A DNA stretch of 64,000 nucleotides from JACCZH01 sp963729445. Lineage in GTDB: Bacteria > Chloroflexota > Chloroflexia > Thermomicrobiales > CFX8. The position numbers and the translations under genes are program-made. Location: the NCBI GenBank assembly GCA_963729445.1, contig CAVSNU010000003.1:806001-870000 (forward strand), in the 5' to 3' direction. Positions 7,946 to 17,565 of the stretch are shown piece by piece. Numbering within the stretch: the first letter of the stretch is position 1; the number at the start of each line of letters is the position of its first letter. The notes beneath the pieces were generated by a model, which saw only the letters and a list, made by a program, of their open reading frames with translations, searched no databases and was not told the origin of the DNA.

Positions 7946-9194
7946 CTAGTTCAACTGGCTGGGCGCGGCGACTTTGCCCATGACCGCACTGGCGGCAGCG
8001 ACCATCGGGCCGCAGAGGATGATTTCAGCGTTACGGTGGCCCATCCGGCCCCGGAAGTTACGGTTCGTGGTCGAGACGCAGCGCTCGCCCTCGGCCAGGA
8101 CACCCATGTAGCCACCCAGGCAGGGTCCACAGGTCGAGGTGCTCCAGACGGCGCCGGCGTCCATGAAGATGTCGGCCAGTCCCTCTTTGGACGCCTGCCG
8201 ATGGACCTGCTGGCTGCCGGGAATGACGATGCAGCGCACGGACGGGTGCACCTGGCGGCCCTTGAGAATCTCAGCCGCAGCGCGCAGATCCGATAGCCGG
8301 CCGTTGGTGCAGGAACCGATCACCACCTGGTGGATCGGCATGTCCTCGACCTCGTCGGCGTTGTGCACGTTCGACGGCAGGTGCGGCAACGCTACCACCG
8401 GTTTGAGGTTCGTGACGTCGATCTCGACGATCCGCTCGTACTTCGCGTCCGGATCGGAATAGACGGGCTCGTAGGGACGATCGGTTACCTCGTCGAGGAA
8501 CGCCTTCGTCTTGTCGTCGAACGCAAACAGGCCGGTGTCGCCGCCCGCCTCGATGGCCATGTTGCACATCGCGATGCGGTCATCCAGCGGTAGAGCGTCG
8601 ACCACCGGACCGGTGAACTCGAGCACCATATTGCGCGCACCGTCCACGCCAATGATGCCGATGGTGTGCAGAATCAGGTCTTTCCCGCCGATGCCTGTCG
8701 GGCAGCGTGCCGGTGTAGACCACCTTGATCGACGGTGGAACGCGCACCCAGGTTGTCCCCAACGCCATCGCGGCCGCGATGTCGGTCGAGCCCATGCCCG
8801 TCGAGAAGCTGTTGAACGCGCCGTAGGTGCAGGTATGCGAGTCCGCACCGATGATGATCTCACCCGGCAAGGTCAGGCCGTTCTCCGGCAGCACGACATG
8901 CTCGATGCCGGCCCGGCCAAGCTCGAAGTAGAGCGTGCCCTGTTCGTGCGCGAACTCGCGCATGATCTTGGCGTTCTCAGCCGCTCGGATATCCTTGGCC
9001 GGCACGAAGTGGTCCGGCACAAAGACGACCTTCTGCGGGTCGAAGACGTTCTCCAACCCGGACTTCTTGAACTCTTGGATCGAGAGCGGCGCGGTGACGT
9101 CGTTCGTCATCACCAGATCGACCGCAACCTCAACAATCTCGCCTGGAGTTACCGATTCCCGACCCGCACCGCGGGCCAGAATCTTCTCCGCCAT
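7946..9194 (-). CDS. leuC: 3-isopropylmalate dehydratase large subunit LeuC (one frame break)
   Basis: [4Fe-4S] aconitase-family subunit that converts 2- to 3-isopropylmalate. The N-terminal part reads AEKILARGAG, VPDHFVP, GADSHTCTYGAF; after a one-base shift near 8700 (an extra C in CTGCCCGACAGG) it continues PTGIGGKDLILH, IGSCTNGR, STCGPCLGGYMG and TTNRNFRGRMG. The cluster ligands are the Cys of SCTNGR and the two of TCGPC. The joined length (about 415 residues) is that of the short homoaconitase-like LeuC. The ATG at 9192-9194 is 12 nt after the leuA stop; a GTG four codons upstream abuts that stop. Confidence 0.92.
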
Positions 9195-9206
9195 TGTTGC
9201 GCCCAC

Positions 9207-10752
9207 TTAGACCGCACCCTTCGCCCGCTCTGGGGCAGTTGCCGCAACCGCGGCACGATTCAGCGCCGCCACATAGGCTTTGACGCTGGCTTCAATAATG
9301 TCGGTGGCCACCCCGCGACCGGTGAAGACAGTTCCGTCTACAGAGATCCGAACTGTTACCGACCCCTGGGCATCTTCGCCCGGTGTTACCGCGTCGATCG
9401 AGAACTTCTCGAGTGTCGTTCTCGATCCCGGTGACTGAATCGATCGCCGAGAAGAGCGCTTCGATCTGACCGTTGCCGTTGCCGGTAGCCTCACGCTCGC
9501 GGCCATGCACGTCGATCATCACGGCTGCTTCCGCGCCTCCGTCTGCTCCGGAATGGGCGCGCCAGTCGATAACTCGCAACGGCTGTGCTTCCCCGTTGCG
9601 CAGATTATCTTCGACAATCGCGACAATGTCTGCGTCACTCACGTGCTTCTTGCGGTCCGTCAGCTCGATAAAGCGCTGATAGAGTATTTGCGAGCGATCC
9701 GCGTCGATATCGTAGCCGAGATCCTGGAGTTTGGAGCGAAATCCGGCTCGGCCTGAGTGTTTGCCCATAACGAGCTTGGTTGAAGCCCAGCCAACCGACT
9801 CCGGCGTCATGATCTCGTAGGTGTCGCGGTTCTTCAGCATGCCGTCCTGGTGGATGCCGGCCTCGTGGGCGAATGCGTTCGCGCCAACAATCGCCTTGTT
9901 CGGCTGAACCTGGAAATCGGTCACTCGCGTGATGAGCTTGCTCGACGGAACCAGCTCAACCGCGTTGACCCGCGTATCAACCTGACCGTAGAAGTCCCGC
10001 CGCGTGCGCAGCGCCATGACGACCTCTTCAAGGGAGGTGTTGCCGGCGCGCTCGCCAATTCCGTTGATGGTGACCTCAACCTGGCGGGCTCCCGCCTCGA
10101 CTGCGGCCAGCGTGTTGGCAGTCGCCATCCCCAGATCGTTATGGCAGTGTACCGAGATGACCACGTTCTCAATGCCCGGCGTGTTCGCCTTCAGGTACTG
10201 GATCAAGCGCGTAAACTCGGCCGGCGTCGTGTAGCCGACGGTGTCGGGAACGTTCAGGGTCGTCGCGCCCTCTTCGATCACCGCGGCGAAGATACGACAC
10301 AGAAAATCCCAGTCGCTGCGGGTGGCGTCCTCAGCAGAGAACTCGACGTCAGACAGGTAGCCCTTACAGCGCCTGACCGCGGCCCGCGCGATCTCCACGA
10401 CCTCATCCGGGCTCTTCCTGAGCTTGTGCTCCATGTGCACCGGCGATGTCGCGACAAAGGTGTGGATCCGTGGTGTCTCGGCGTGCTGCACCGCCTCCCA
10501 GGCCGCGTCGATGTCGCCTGGGTTGGTCCGCGCCAGTCCGGCAACGACGACGCCCTTGATCTCCTTGGCGATGGTGCGCACGGCGTCAAGGTCGCCGGGC
10601 GATGCGGCCGGAAACCCGGCCTCCATAATATCGACGCCCAACCTCGCCAGCTGGCGGGCAACTTCTATCTTTTCAGCTGTATTCATCGTGCCGCCGGGAG
10701 ATTGCTCCCCGTCGCGCAGGGTTGTATCAAATACCAGTACGCGGTCGCCCAT
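9207..10752 (-). CDS. leuA: 2-isopropylmalate synthase LeuA (one frame break near the C-terminus)
   Basis: First committed enzyme of leucine synthesis (2-oxoisovalerate plus acetyl-CoA). It carries the HMGL-like TIM-barrel signatures VFDTTLRDGEQSPGG and VHCHNDLGMATAN, then the linker and the C-terminal leucine-binding regulatory domain. The frame shifts near 9420: the preceding frame ends in DSVTGIEN and the next resumes TLEKFSIDAVTPGED up to the TAA at 9207. The regulatory domain is complete once joined, so feedback inhibition is likely. Start ATG 10750-10752 gives the usual MxDRVLVFDTT N-terminus; an ATG seven codons upstream is possible. Expression is governed by the upstream T-box leader. 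Confidence 0.92.
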
Positions 10753-10914
10753 GATCACGCTCTCTTTCTGCATCGCACTGCTGTTTCCATAATATACCCC
10801 TCCTGGCCCCCGATTGGGAGCTAGATAAGGGAGAGGTGCACGCTGGAAGAACACAGAAACCCGCAGAACTGATCCGATCGTCTGTCGAATGACAAGGCCA
10901 CTACATGCTCCAAA

Positions 10915-11187
10915 ACACAAAAAAACCCCGCCCCTGAAAGGGACGAGGATTACCCGCGGTACCACCCTTGTTAGCTGGCAGCTCATCCGTCATCTCGGTC
11001 GAGAAAACGATGCTACTACCAACTCACTCAGCACGCGATAACGGGCGAACCCGGCTGGGGCTGGGTCAATTGACCGTTACCCCCGCGGCTCAGGCGCGAG
11101 TTCGCATTCTTGTTCTCCACCGGATTCACACCCAACACCGGCTCGCTGCGGGAACTCGAACGCTACTACTCACCGTCGTAGCCTTGC
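10915..11187 (-). promoter_or_regulatory. T-box leader (leucine-type) with terminator upstream of leuA
   Basis: On the minus strand the leader has the T-box hallmark AAGGGTGGTACCGCGG (about 10957-10972), followed by the terminator stem CCTCGTCCC/GGGGCGGGG and a run of T. Further upstream is a Stem I region with GAGCCGG...CCGG arms and the candidate specifier loop GCGAACTCGCG, which would present CTC (Leu). Uncharged tRNA-Leu pairing with the antiterminator would let transcription continue into leuA 160 nt downstream. The T-box and terminator are seen directly; the specifier codon is inferred from position and from leuA. Confidence 0.92.
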
Positions 11188-11193
11188 GCTGTG

Positions 11194-11223
11194 AATCTAT
11201 CAGAGCGGCCCGCAGGCTGTCAA
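11194..11223 (-). promoter_or_regulatory. Sigma-70-type promoter of the T-box-leuACDB transcript
   Basis: TTGACA (11218-11223) and TAGATT (11194-11199) on the minus strand, 18 nt apart, placed a few bases before the T-box leader. Confidence 0.65.
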
Positions 11224-11319
11224 CGCGAGGCCGATGTTCGGGTACGCATCATTCTCGCACCAATCAGCGTCACAAGCGTGCTCGCCTTGCCAGGATGGAC
11301 AGGTCATTACGCTTTCGCA

Positions 11320-12258
11320 CTATCGATGACTGTGCGGATCAAACGCATCCCGAAGTCCATCACCGACGTAGTTGATGCTCATGACCGTGAGAAAAATCAT
11401 CAACCCCGGCGCGATCGCGAACACGGGGAGCTGCCGCATCTTGCCTTGGGCATCGTCGAGCAACGTGCCCCAGGTTGCAGTCGGCGGTTGCACGCCAAAC
11501 CCGAGATAGGACAGCCCTGACTCAGTGATGATCGTTGCCGCCACTAGCAACGTCCCCTGGACCATGATTGGCCCAAGCGCACCCGGCAGGATGTGGCGAA
11601 ACATGATTCGAGCATTCCCGGCTCCGGCAGCGCGAGCCGCCTCGACAAACTCCTTCTCGCGCAAGCTCAGAAACGTCGCCCGAACGATCCGCGCGAGCGC
11701 CATCCACGAGAGCGCGCCGATGACAATCGCGATGGGCCAGATGCTTCCCGAGTACTCACGCAAATGGTTGTTGGTACGGATCACCGTAGCGAGCACGATC
11801 AGGATAAAGAGCGAGGGAAACGACAGGAAGACATCCACCAGGCGCATCAACAGGTTGTCGACCAAGCCGCCAAAGTAACCCGCAAGGGCCCCGATCAGCG
11901 TGCCGAGTATCAGCGCAACGGCGGTGCCAAAGAGGCCAATTGCGAGCGAGATGCGCCCTCCGTACATGACGCGGGCGAAGATGTCGCGTCCAACGTCATC
12001 CGTGCCGAACCAGTGGTTCGCCGACGGTCCTTGAAGTCGTTCTGTTGTCGAAAGCGCGTTCGGGTCCATCGGCAACAGCGGCGCAAAGATCGCGCTCAGA
12101 ATCAGGAGTACCAGAACCACTACGCCAGCCACGGCAAGCTTGTGCCGCATGAATCGACGTACGAGCAGCCGTGTCATCGTATCGTGCCGGGGCAACGCAG
12201 CACCGTCGCCTAACCGCTGCGGTTCCGCAACCGGTTGGGCCTGGGAATCAGCCATCAA
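11320..12258 (-). CDS. dppC: Dipeptide/oligopeptide ABC transporter permease, DppC type
   Basis: Inner-membrane permease of a peptide-type (family 5) ABC importer. The 312 residues include an N-terminal OppC_N segment with one helix (about 38-58), an exported loop (NHWFGTDDVGRDIFARVMYGGR) typical of DppC/OppC, five more helices, and the EAA-type loop (EFVEAARAAGAGNARIMFRHILP) that contacts the ATPases. Third gene of dppA-dppB-dppC. The ATPases are not adjacent; oppD/oppF genes lie at 59-61 kb. Confidence 0.92.
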   Translation of the reverse strand: MMADSQAQPVAEPQRLGDGAALPRHDTMTRLLVRRFMRHKLAVAGVVVLVLLILSAIFAPLLPMDPNALSTTERLQGPSANHWFGTDDVGRDIFARVMYGGRISLAIGLFGTAVALILGTLIGALAGYFGGLVDNLLMRLVDVFLSFPSLFILIVLATVIRTNNHLREYSGSIWPIAIVIGALSWMALARIVRATFLSLREKEFVEAARAAGAGNARIMFRHILPGALGPIMVQGTLLVAATIITESGLSYLGFGVQPPTATWGTLLDDAQGKMRQLPVFAIAPGLMIFLTVMSINYVGDGLRDAFDPHSHR

Positions 12259-12281
12259 ATGGTCCCTTCACCGTACCGGTA

Positions 12282-13256
12282 TTAGCGAAACCGAATTCGC
12301 GGATCAAGGTATGCATAAAGAATGTCAGCCAGAATATTCGACAACACAATGAGCGCTGCGGTGATCATGATAATTGCCATGAGTAGCGGGTAATCGCGCC
12401 TGTCGGCCGCGGTATAGAAGAGTCGTCCCATGCCCGGCCAGGCGAAGATCACCTCGGTGAACAGCGCTCCAGAAAAGATGAACGGCAGGTCGAGCGCCAT
12501 CAGCGTCACCAGCGGGATGGACGCATTTCTGAAGGCGTGCCGCATGATCACCACCTGCTCGCGCAACCCCTTGGCACGCGCGGTGCGCACGTAGTCCTGG
12601 TGAATCACGTCGAGCATGCTTGAACGCAGGAAGCGCGTGTACCACGCCACCCAGCTCGCCGAGAGCATGATGACCGGCATGATCAAGTGCACCAGGCGAT
12701 CGCGAATCGAAAAGTCCTCCCCCAGGGTATACATCCCGCCCGCCGGCAGCAGCGAGCCACCCGAGAACGGATTCTCCAGGGTCAGGTAGAAGATGAGGAT
12801 CAGAATCAGCCCCAACCAGAAGATCGGGATCGACTGCCCAATGAAGGTAAGTGTCGTCACCGCATGGTCAAACCGCGAATATTGCTTTACGGCTGAAAGG
12901 ATGCCGATTGGAATGGCGATCAGGATCGTAACGATCCATGCAGTCAACATCAGATATAACGTGTTTGGAAGGCGGTCCCGGATCGCGTCCATTACCGGCC
13001 GGCGCTCGACGAGAGATTCGCCGAAGTCCAGCTGCACGACCTTCCCGAGCCACCGGCCATATTGTTCATAGACCGGCGCGTTCAACCCCAGCCGTTCTTC
13101 GAGTCGAGCAAGGTCTTCCTGGCTCATCGCCCCGCGCCGGACATACGCGCCCATCGGGCCTCCGGGGGCAGCCTGCAGCAGGAGGAACACCACGATACTG
13201 ATAAAGATCAGCAACGGTATCGCCTGCAGCAGGCGGCGCGTCACATATTGCCCCAT
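12282..13256 (-). CDS. dppB: Dipeptide/oligopeptide ABC transporter permease, DppB type
   Basis: First permease subunit of the peptide importer, 324 residues. The N-terminal helix with YVTRRLLQAIPLLIFISIVVF is typical of the DppB/OppB subfamily, as are PGGPMGAY, the later EAA-type loop (YVRTARAKGLREQVVIMRHAFRN) and FAWPGMGRLFYTA near the C-terminus. Six membrane helices are predicted. It lies 74 nt after dppA and 23 nt before dppC, so the three are co-transcribed. Confidence 0.92.
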   Translation of the reverse strand: MGQYVTRRLLQAIPLLIFISIVVFLLLQAAPGGPMGAYVRRGAMSQEDLARLEERLGLNAPVYEQYGRWLGKVVQLDFGESLVERRPVMDAIRDRLPNTLYLMLTAWIVTILIAIPIGILSAVKQYSRFDHAVTTLTFIGQSIPIFWLGLILILIFYLTLENPFSGGSLLPAGGMYTLGEDFSIRDRLVHLIMPVIMLSASWVAWYTRFLRSSMLDVIHQDYVRTARAKGLREQVVIMRHAFRNASIPLVTLMALDLPFIFSGALFTEVIFAWPGMGRLFYTAADRRDYPLLMAIIMITAALIVLSNILADILYAYLDPRIRFR

Positions 13257-13330
13257 AGGTGCACTCCTGCATGACAGTGCCGGACGGGAGGCGCGAACGA
13301 GTGACGATCCTCTCGTCCGGCAGCACTCAT

Positions 13331-15265
13331 CTACTGCTCAAGCCACCAGTTCTCACAGTCCCAGGTTGACCACTCCCACGTGCTGACGGCAAAGCCGTGC
13401 AACAGGGTGGAATAGGCACTGCCCTCGTTGAACTGCTGAATCGGGAAGGTTGGGATGTCCTCGCGAATCGCGTCGGCAACTTTCTGGTAGTTAGCCCGTC
13501 GCTCGTCCTGGTCGATGGTCGCGCCAGCGGCTTCAAGCCAGGCATCGACATCCTCCCGCGCCCAGCGGTAGATGTTCTGACCGCCGGGATTCTCAGCGCT
13601 CGGGATACCACTGGAGTGGAACTCGGCGACAATCTCCGTGTGCGGTTCGATGAAGAAGCCAGCATCGTAGTAGAGCATGTCGAAATCCCCCACCTTGCGG
13701 GGAGAGCCGTCAGCCCAGGTACCGAAAATGATGGCGAAGTCCTGGTTCTCGATGTTCATCTGGATACCAACGGTGGCGAGATCTTCCTGAATGGCGAGCT
13801 CACCCAGGTCGATCGGATCGAAACCGGTGTATCCATTCACCAGCAACTCCATTCGAGTCCCGTCCTCGGCGTACAAGGCGCCCTGTGCGACACGCACGCC
13901 GTCGTCACCGAGCACCCAGCCTGCCTCTTCGAGAAGCGCCATAGCCCCGTTGGGGTCGTAGACGAACGGCTCAACCTCCGCGTTGATCCAGCCAACAGCG
14001 AGCGGTGAGTCGATGTCGTACACGCCGTCAAGGATTTCGTGGTTGATGCGCTGCCGGTTGATGGCCATGGTGATCGCCTCGCGCACGCGTACATCACCCA
14101 GAATCGGATGCGGCACGTCGGGGCCTGGATCTCCGTCGTAGGGCTTCGACAGGTTGAAATAGAGCTGCGTCACCCATATGCCCGGCGCAATGCGTTCCTC
14201 GACGAGATCAGACTGCTCGAAATCCCCCTCGGAATCCTCGCCGGGCCAGAGCATGATATGTCCGTCACCCTGAACCATGCGTGCAGTACGTGACTCCTCC
14301 GATGGCACCACGAGGAAATTGATGCCGTCGAGGTACGGCTTGCCTTCCTCGCGATACTCTTCGTTTTTCAGAACCGTCAGATGATCGGCAGCCGCCCACT
14401 CCTCGAACTTAAATGGCCCCGTACCAACCGGCGCGCGGTTGAAGTCCCAATTGAGCATGTCTCCAACGTCGCCAGCCGCATGCTGAGGAACGATCCACTT
14501 GAACTGGTCGAGATAACCGACATTCACGTCCGAGTAGCTCACTACCACCGTCAACTCGTCTGTCGCCTCAACCGACTGGACAAGCTCAAAGTCCGACGCG
14601 ACGGCGGAGCCACCGTCAACGCTCGTGGCCGCTTGCCAGGTAAACACGACATCCGCGGCCGTCAATGGCTCCCCGTCATGCCAGAGAACACCCTCTTTGA
14701 GCTTCCATGTGACGGTAAGAATGTCATCTGATACGCCTCCATTCTCCTGATCCGGCAACTCGGCAGCGAGAATCGCTTGCCAGGAACCATCCGGCAGGTT
14801 CTCAGCAAGCGGTTCGAGGATTGACGCACTGACCTGTACTGCGATGCTCGTCTGGCCAACCAGAGGGTTGAGTGAGTCTGGATCCTCGTAGAGGAGATAG
14901 GTGAGCATCCCACCTGGTTGTGGCGGCCCCGCGTGGTCGTCCACATACCATGCGACATCACTGCTACCGCCGGTAGCCGGAGTGCTTTCAACCTCCGCTC
15001 CGGGGGTCTCGCTGCTGGAATCCTCGGCGGCAGCCGACGCACTCTCTGCGGCCGTTGTCGGGCCCGATTCATTAGCCCCCTGCGTGGGCTCCGGGATTTC
15101 GTCACTCTCCTCGTCACCTCCGCAAGCCGCCAGCAGAGCAGAGATAGCCGGGACGCTGAGTCCGAGAGCCAGCGCGCGTTTGAGCACCCCGCGCCGGCTC
15201 AACGTCGCGCGCAGGGCGTTGGAATCCTCAATGAAGATCACATCTTTGGGGTTATCATCTTCCAT
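13331..15265 (-). CDS. dppA: Peptide-type ABC transporter substrate-binding lipoprotein (family 5), Tat-exported
   Basis: Solute-binding protein of the adjacent dppBC permease, 644 residues. The N-terminus has a twin-arginine signal (SRRGVLKRALAL) ending in a lipobox (ALLAACGG), followed by a low-complexity acidic Ser/Glu/Ala linker (about 52-105) and then the SBP_bac_5 domain (GGMLTYLLYEDPDSLNPL, WHDGEPLTAADVVFTW). It should be folded in the cytoplasm, exported by Tat and lipid-anchored outside. Start ATG 15263-15265 has AAGGAG nine bases upstream; the open frame extends further 5' but without signals. Peptides are the default substrate; nickel or sugars are possible for this family. Confidence 0.9.
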   Translation of the reverse strand: MEDDNPKDVIFIEDSNALRATLSRRGVLKRALALGLSVPAISALLAACGGDEESDEIPEPTQGANESGPTTAAESASAAAEDSSSETPGAEVESTPATGGSSDVAWYVDDHAGPPQPGGMLTYLLYEDPDSLNPLVGQTSIAVQVSASILEPLAENLPDGSWQAILAAELPDQENGGVSDDILTVTWKLKEGVLWHDGEPLTAADVVFTWQAATSVDGGSAVASDFELVQSVEATDELTVVVSYSDVNVGYLDQFKWIVPQHAAGDVGDMLNWDFNRAPVGTGPFKFEEWAAADHLTVLKNEEYREEGKPYLDGINFLVVPSEESRTARMVQGDGHIMLWPGEDSEGDFEQSDLVEERIAPGIWVTQLYFNLSKPYDGDPGPDVPHPILGDVRVREAITMAINRQRINHEILDGVYDIDSPLAVGWINAEVEPFVYDPNGAMALLEEAGWVLGDDGVRVAQGALYAEDGTRMELLVNGYTGFDPIDLGELAIQEDLATVGIQMNIENQDFAIIFGTWADGSPRKVGDFDMLYYDAGFFIEPHTEIVAEFHSSGIPSAENPGGQNIYRWAREDVDAWLEAAGATIDQDERRANYQKVADAIREDIPTFPIQQFNEGSAYSTLLHGFAVSTWEWSTWDCENWWLEQ

Positions 15266-15654
15266 CTGATTTCTCCTTGCTCCATCTCGCCCTTTGGGCG
15301 TGGTCGTGCCGTGCGTGTAGCGCCGTTGTACACCTCCACCACAAAACGCGTAGAGGCAACCAACCAAACCCGCGACAACCGGCTCGACGTGTGTAGCGCT
15401 TCCACCACCTGACACATCGTTCGAGAATGAGTTCGCCTCAGCCCACGTCGGCGAGGGTCGTTTTGTACACTTTCGCGACGCGCACATGCTAGCACAAGGG
15501 CTACGAGGTGTCATTCGTTCTAGAACGGGAGAATGGGTCGATACTTCACGCAATACGCCGTGCCTCTGCGCAGGTGCAACCTTATGCGAGGATCAATCAG
15601 AACACTTCCATTGGTGCGATCGTCGAAGGTCAACGTTTCTCACGGCCACTCTAG
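15266..15654. other. Intergenic region, dppA leader side
   Basis: No gene is supported here. The stretch must hold the dppABC promoter on the minus strand; I see no convincing -35/-10 pair. A spurious open frame continues upstream of dppA through 15553. Confidence 0.5.
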
Positions 15655-15692
15655 ACACAAAAGAAAGGAAGGGCCGGCGAGCTGGCCCTTCC
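15655..15692 (-). terminator. Rho-independent terminator after proX
   Basis: A perfect nine-base-pair stem (GGAAGGGCC with GGCCCTTCC, 15667-15692) is followed on the minus strand by TTTCTTTTGT. It ends the proVWX transcript. Confidence 0.8.
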
Positions 15693-15723
15693 GTACGCGG
15701 CATAGTCGTGGAGCTGAAGAGCG

Positions 15724-16605
15724 TTATTGGGTGATCCAGCTATCCACCAGTTGTCGATTCGCCTCGATTTCAAGCCACTGCTGTACGGCGTCTTCTTCGT
15801 TACCACCACCGGCGTCGACGATCATCTGCTCCAGAGAGAAGAGCGCCTCATCATCCATCTGGAAGTTTCCGAACCACTCTGCCAACTCAGGAAAGTCCTC
15901 CGAGAACCCGCCACGGGCCGTGACGTGGATCTGCTCCGGGTCGCCCCAGAGTCCCTCAGGGTCTTCAAGGTTGCGCAGGTTGTACTCCAGATAGGCCCAA
16001 TGGGGCTGCCACATCGTGACAACAATTGGTTGCTGGTTGGTCACCGCGCGGCTGAGCTCTGCCAGCATGGCCGGCGTGCTCGATTCAACTAACTGCCAGT
16101 CATCGAGGCCATAACCCGGCATCACGGCTTCTCGGGCAATGCGCATGATGCCGGCGCCCGGCTCGATTCCGATGATCTGCCGGTTGAACAGGTCGGCATT
16201 CTCCGCCAGCTCCGGAATGGATTGAACCTGGACGTAGTCCGGTACAGCGAATGCGAGTATCGCGTTGTCGTACCAGACTCCGAGGTCTTCAAGCTGAGCG
16301 CCATAGCGTTCCCAGTACTCGGCATGCGTTGTCGGGAGCCACGTATCAAGGAACGTGTCGACGTCGCCTTGCGACATTCCCAGGAAGACCGTGCCGGCAT
16401 CAAGTTGAACCAGCTCAACCGCATAGTCCCGCTCTTCGAGGAGCGCCTTCCACAGATACGTGACAGCGATGTCCTCATCCCACGGGATCCAGCCGATCGT
16501 CACTTCATCGGTCGTACCGTTGCCCCCAGGACTGCATGCTGCCAGCACTGGGAGCAGCAGTGCCATCGCGAGTAGGAGCGACAAGCCCTTCGTACGAACG
16601 TTCAT
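15724..16605 (-). CDS. proX: Glycine betaine/choline-type ABC transporter substrate-binding lipoprotein
   Basis: OpuAC-family binding protein (293 residues) for quaternary amines such as glycine betaine or proline betaine, anchored outside. A lipoprotein signal ends at LLPVLAACSPG. The mature part has EVTIGWIPWDEDIAVTYLW, the SQGDVDTFLDTWLP segment and VVTMWQPHW, with Trp residues typical of the betaine-binding aromatic cage. ATG 16603-16605 has GGGGG just upstream. Third gene of proV-proW-proX; exact ligand is not known from sequence. Confidence 0.88.
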   Translation of the reverse strand: MNVRTKGLSLLLAMALLLPVLAACSPGGNGTTDEVTIGWIPWDEDIAVTYLWKALLEERDYAVELVQLDAGTVFLGMSQGDVDTFLDTWLPTTHAEYWERYGAQLEDLGVWYDNAILAFAVPDYVQVQSIPELAENADLFNRQIIGIEPGAGIMRIAREAVMPGYGLDDWQLVESSTPAMLAELSRAVTNQQPIVVTMWQPHWAYLEYNLRNLEDPEGLWGDPEQIHVTARGGFSEDFPELAEWFGNFQMDDEALFSLEQMIVDAGGGNEEDAVQQWLEIEANRQLVDSWITQ

Positions 16606-16716
16606 CAGTTCCCCCAATTCTCCAGGACTCTCGATTCTGTCTCTGTTGGGCGGCTACCAGGCTGCTCTTCAACACGCCGACACAGTGCGCTTTCTCTCAG
16701 GCCAGAACCTCACGTT

Positions 16717-17565
16717 CTAGGCCGTTTCCAGCGTAGGCTGCCCCCCGCGCGTGCCAAGCGCTTCGGTGATGCGGTCGAGAAAGATCGCGAGGACGACGAC
16801 TGCCAGGCCGCCTTCAAAGCCAGCACCGATTTGCACCTGCGTAATCGCGCTGAACACAACACCGCCAAGCCCTCCGGCGCCGACCATCCCCGCGATGACG
16901 ACCATTGAGAGCGCGAGCATGATCACCTGGTTGATGCCAGCCATGATGGTCGGCATCGCGAGTGGAATCTGGATACGAAACAGCACCATGTTCGGGTCCG
17001 CCCCGAACGCATGACCGGCCTCGACGATTTCGGTGTCAACGCCACGAATACCGAGCTCCGTGAGTCGTACCGCCGGGGGCATCGAGAAGATCAACGTCGC
17101 TACCGCGCCGGGAACCAGTCCGATACCGAAGAAGATGACCGCAGGAATCAGATAGACGAACGCCGGCAGCGTCTGCATGAAGTCGAGCACCGGACGAATG
17201 GTGGAGCTCACGAATGCGCTGCGCGACGCTGCGATTCCGAGGGGTATAGCAATCGCGACAGCCACGGCCGTGGCAACCAGTACGAGGCCCAGCGTCGACA
17301 TCGCATCCTCCCAGAGACCCATGCTCTGGATCAGCAGGAAGGCAAGCAGCGTGAAAACAGCAAATGCGATGGAACGCACCCGCCAGGCGATGAGCGCAAA
17401 CAGTAGCGCCGTCACAATCGGTGGAGGCAGGAGCAACAGCCAGATGAGGGTGTCGACCGCCGCGCTCAACGCGGATGAGATCGCGTCGAACAAGGGCTGA
17501 AAGTTGTCCTGAAGAAAGGCGACCAGATCTTCGGCGTACTGCCCCAAAGGTATCTCAGGAACCAT
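16717..17565 (-). CDS. proW: Glycine betaine-type ABC transporter permease
   Basis: Permease (282 residues) of the OpuAB/ProW family with six or seven membrane helices. The N-terminal amphipathic region precedes WLLLLPPPIVTALLFALIAW, and the EAA loop reads EAGHAFGADPNMVLFRIQIPLAMPTI in two stretches typical of ProW. C-terminal GGLGGVVFSAITQVQIGAGFEGG is also diagnostic. Start ATG 17563-17565 has GGGGAG upstream and overlaps the end of proV by 11 nt, indicating coupled translation. Confidence 0.9.
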   Translation of the reverse strand: MVPEIPLGQYAEDLVAFLQDNFQPLFDAISSALSAAVDTLIWLLLLPPPIVTALLFALIAWRVRSIAFAVFTLLAFLLIQSMGLWEDAMSTLGLVLVATAVAVAIAIPLGIAASRSAFVSSTIRPVLDFMQTLPAFVYLIPAVIFFGIGLVPGAVATLIFSMPPAVRLTELGIRGVDTEIVEAGHAFGADPNMVLFRIQIPLAMPTIMAGINQVIMLALSMVVIAGMVGAGGLGGVVFSAITQVQIGAGFEGGLAVVVLAIFLDRITEALGTRGGQPTLETA

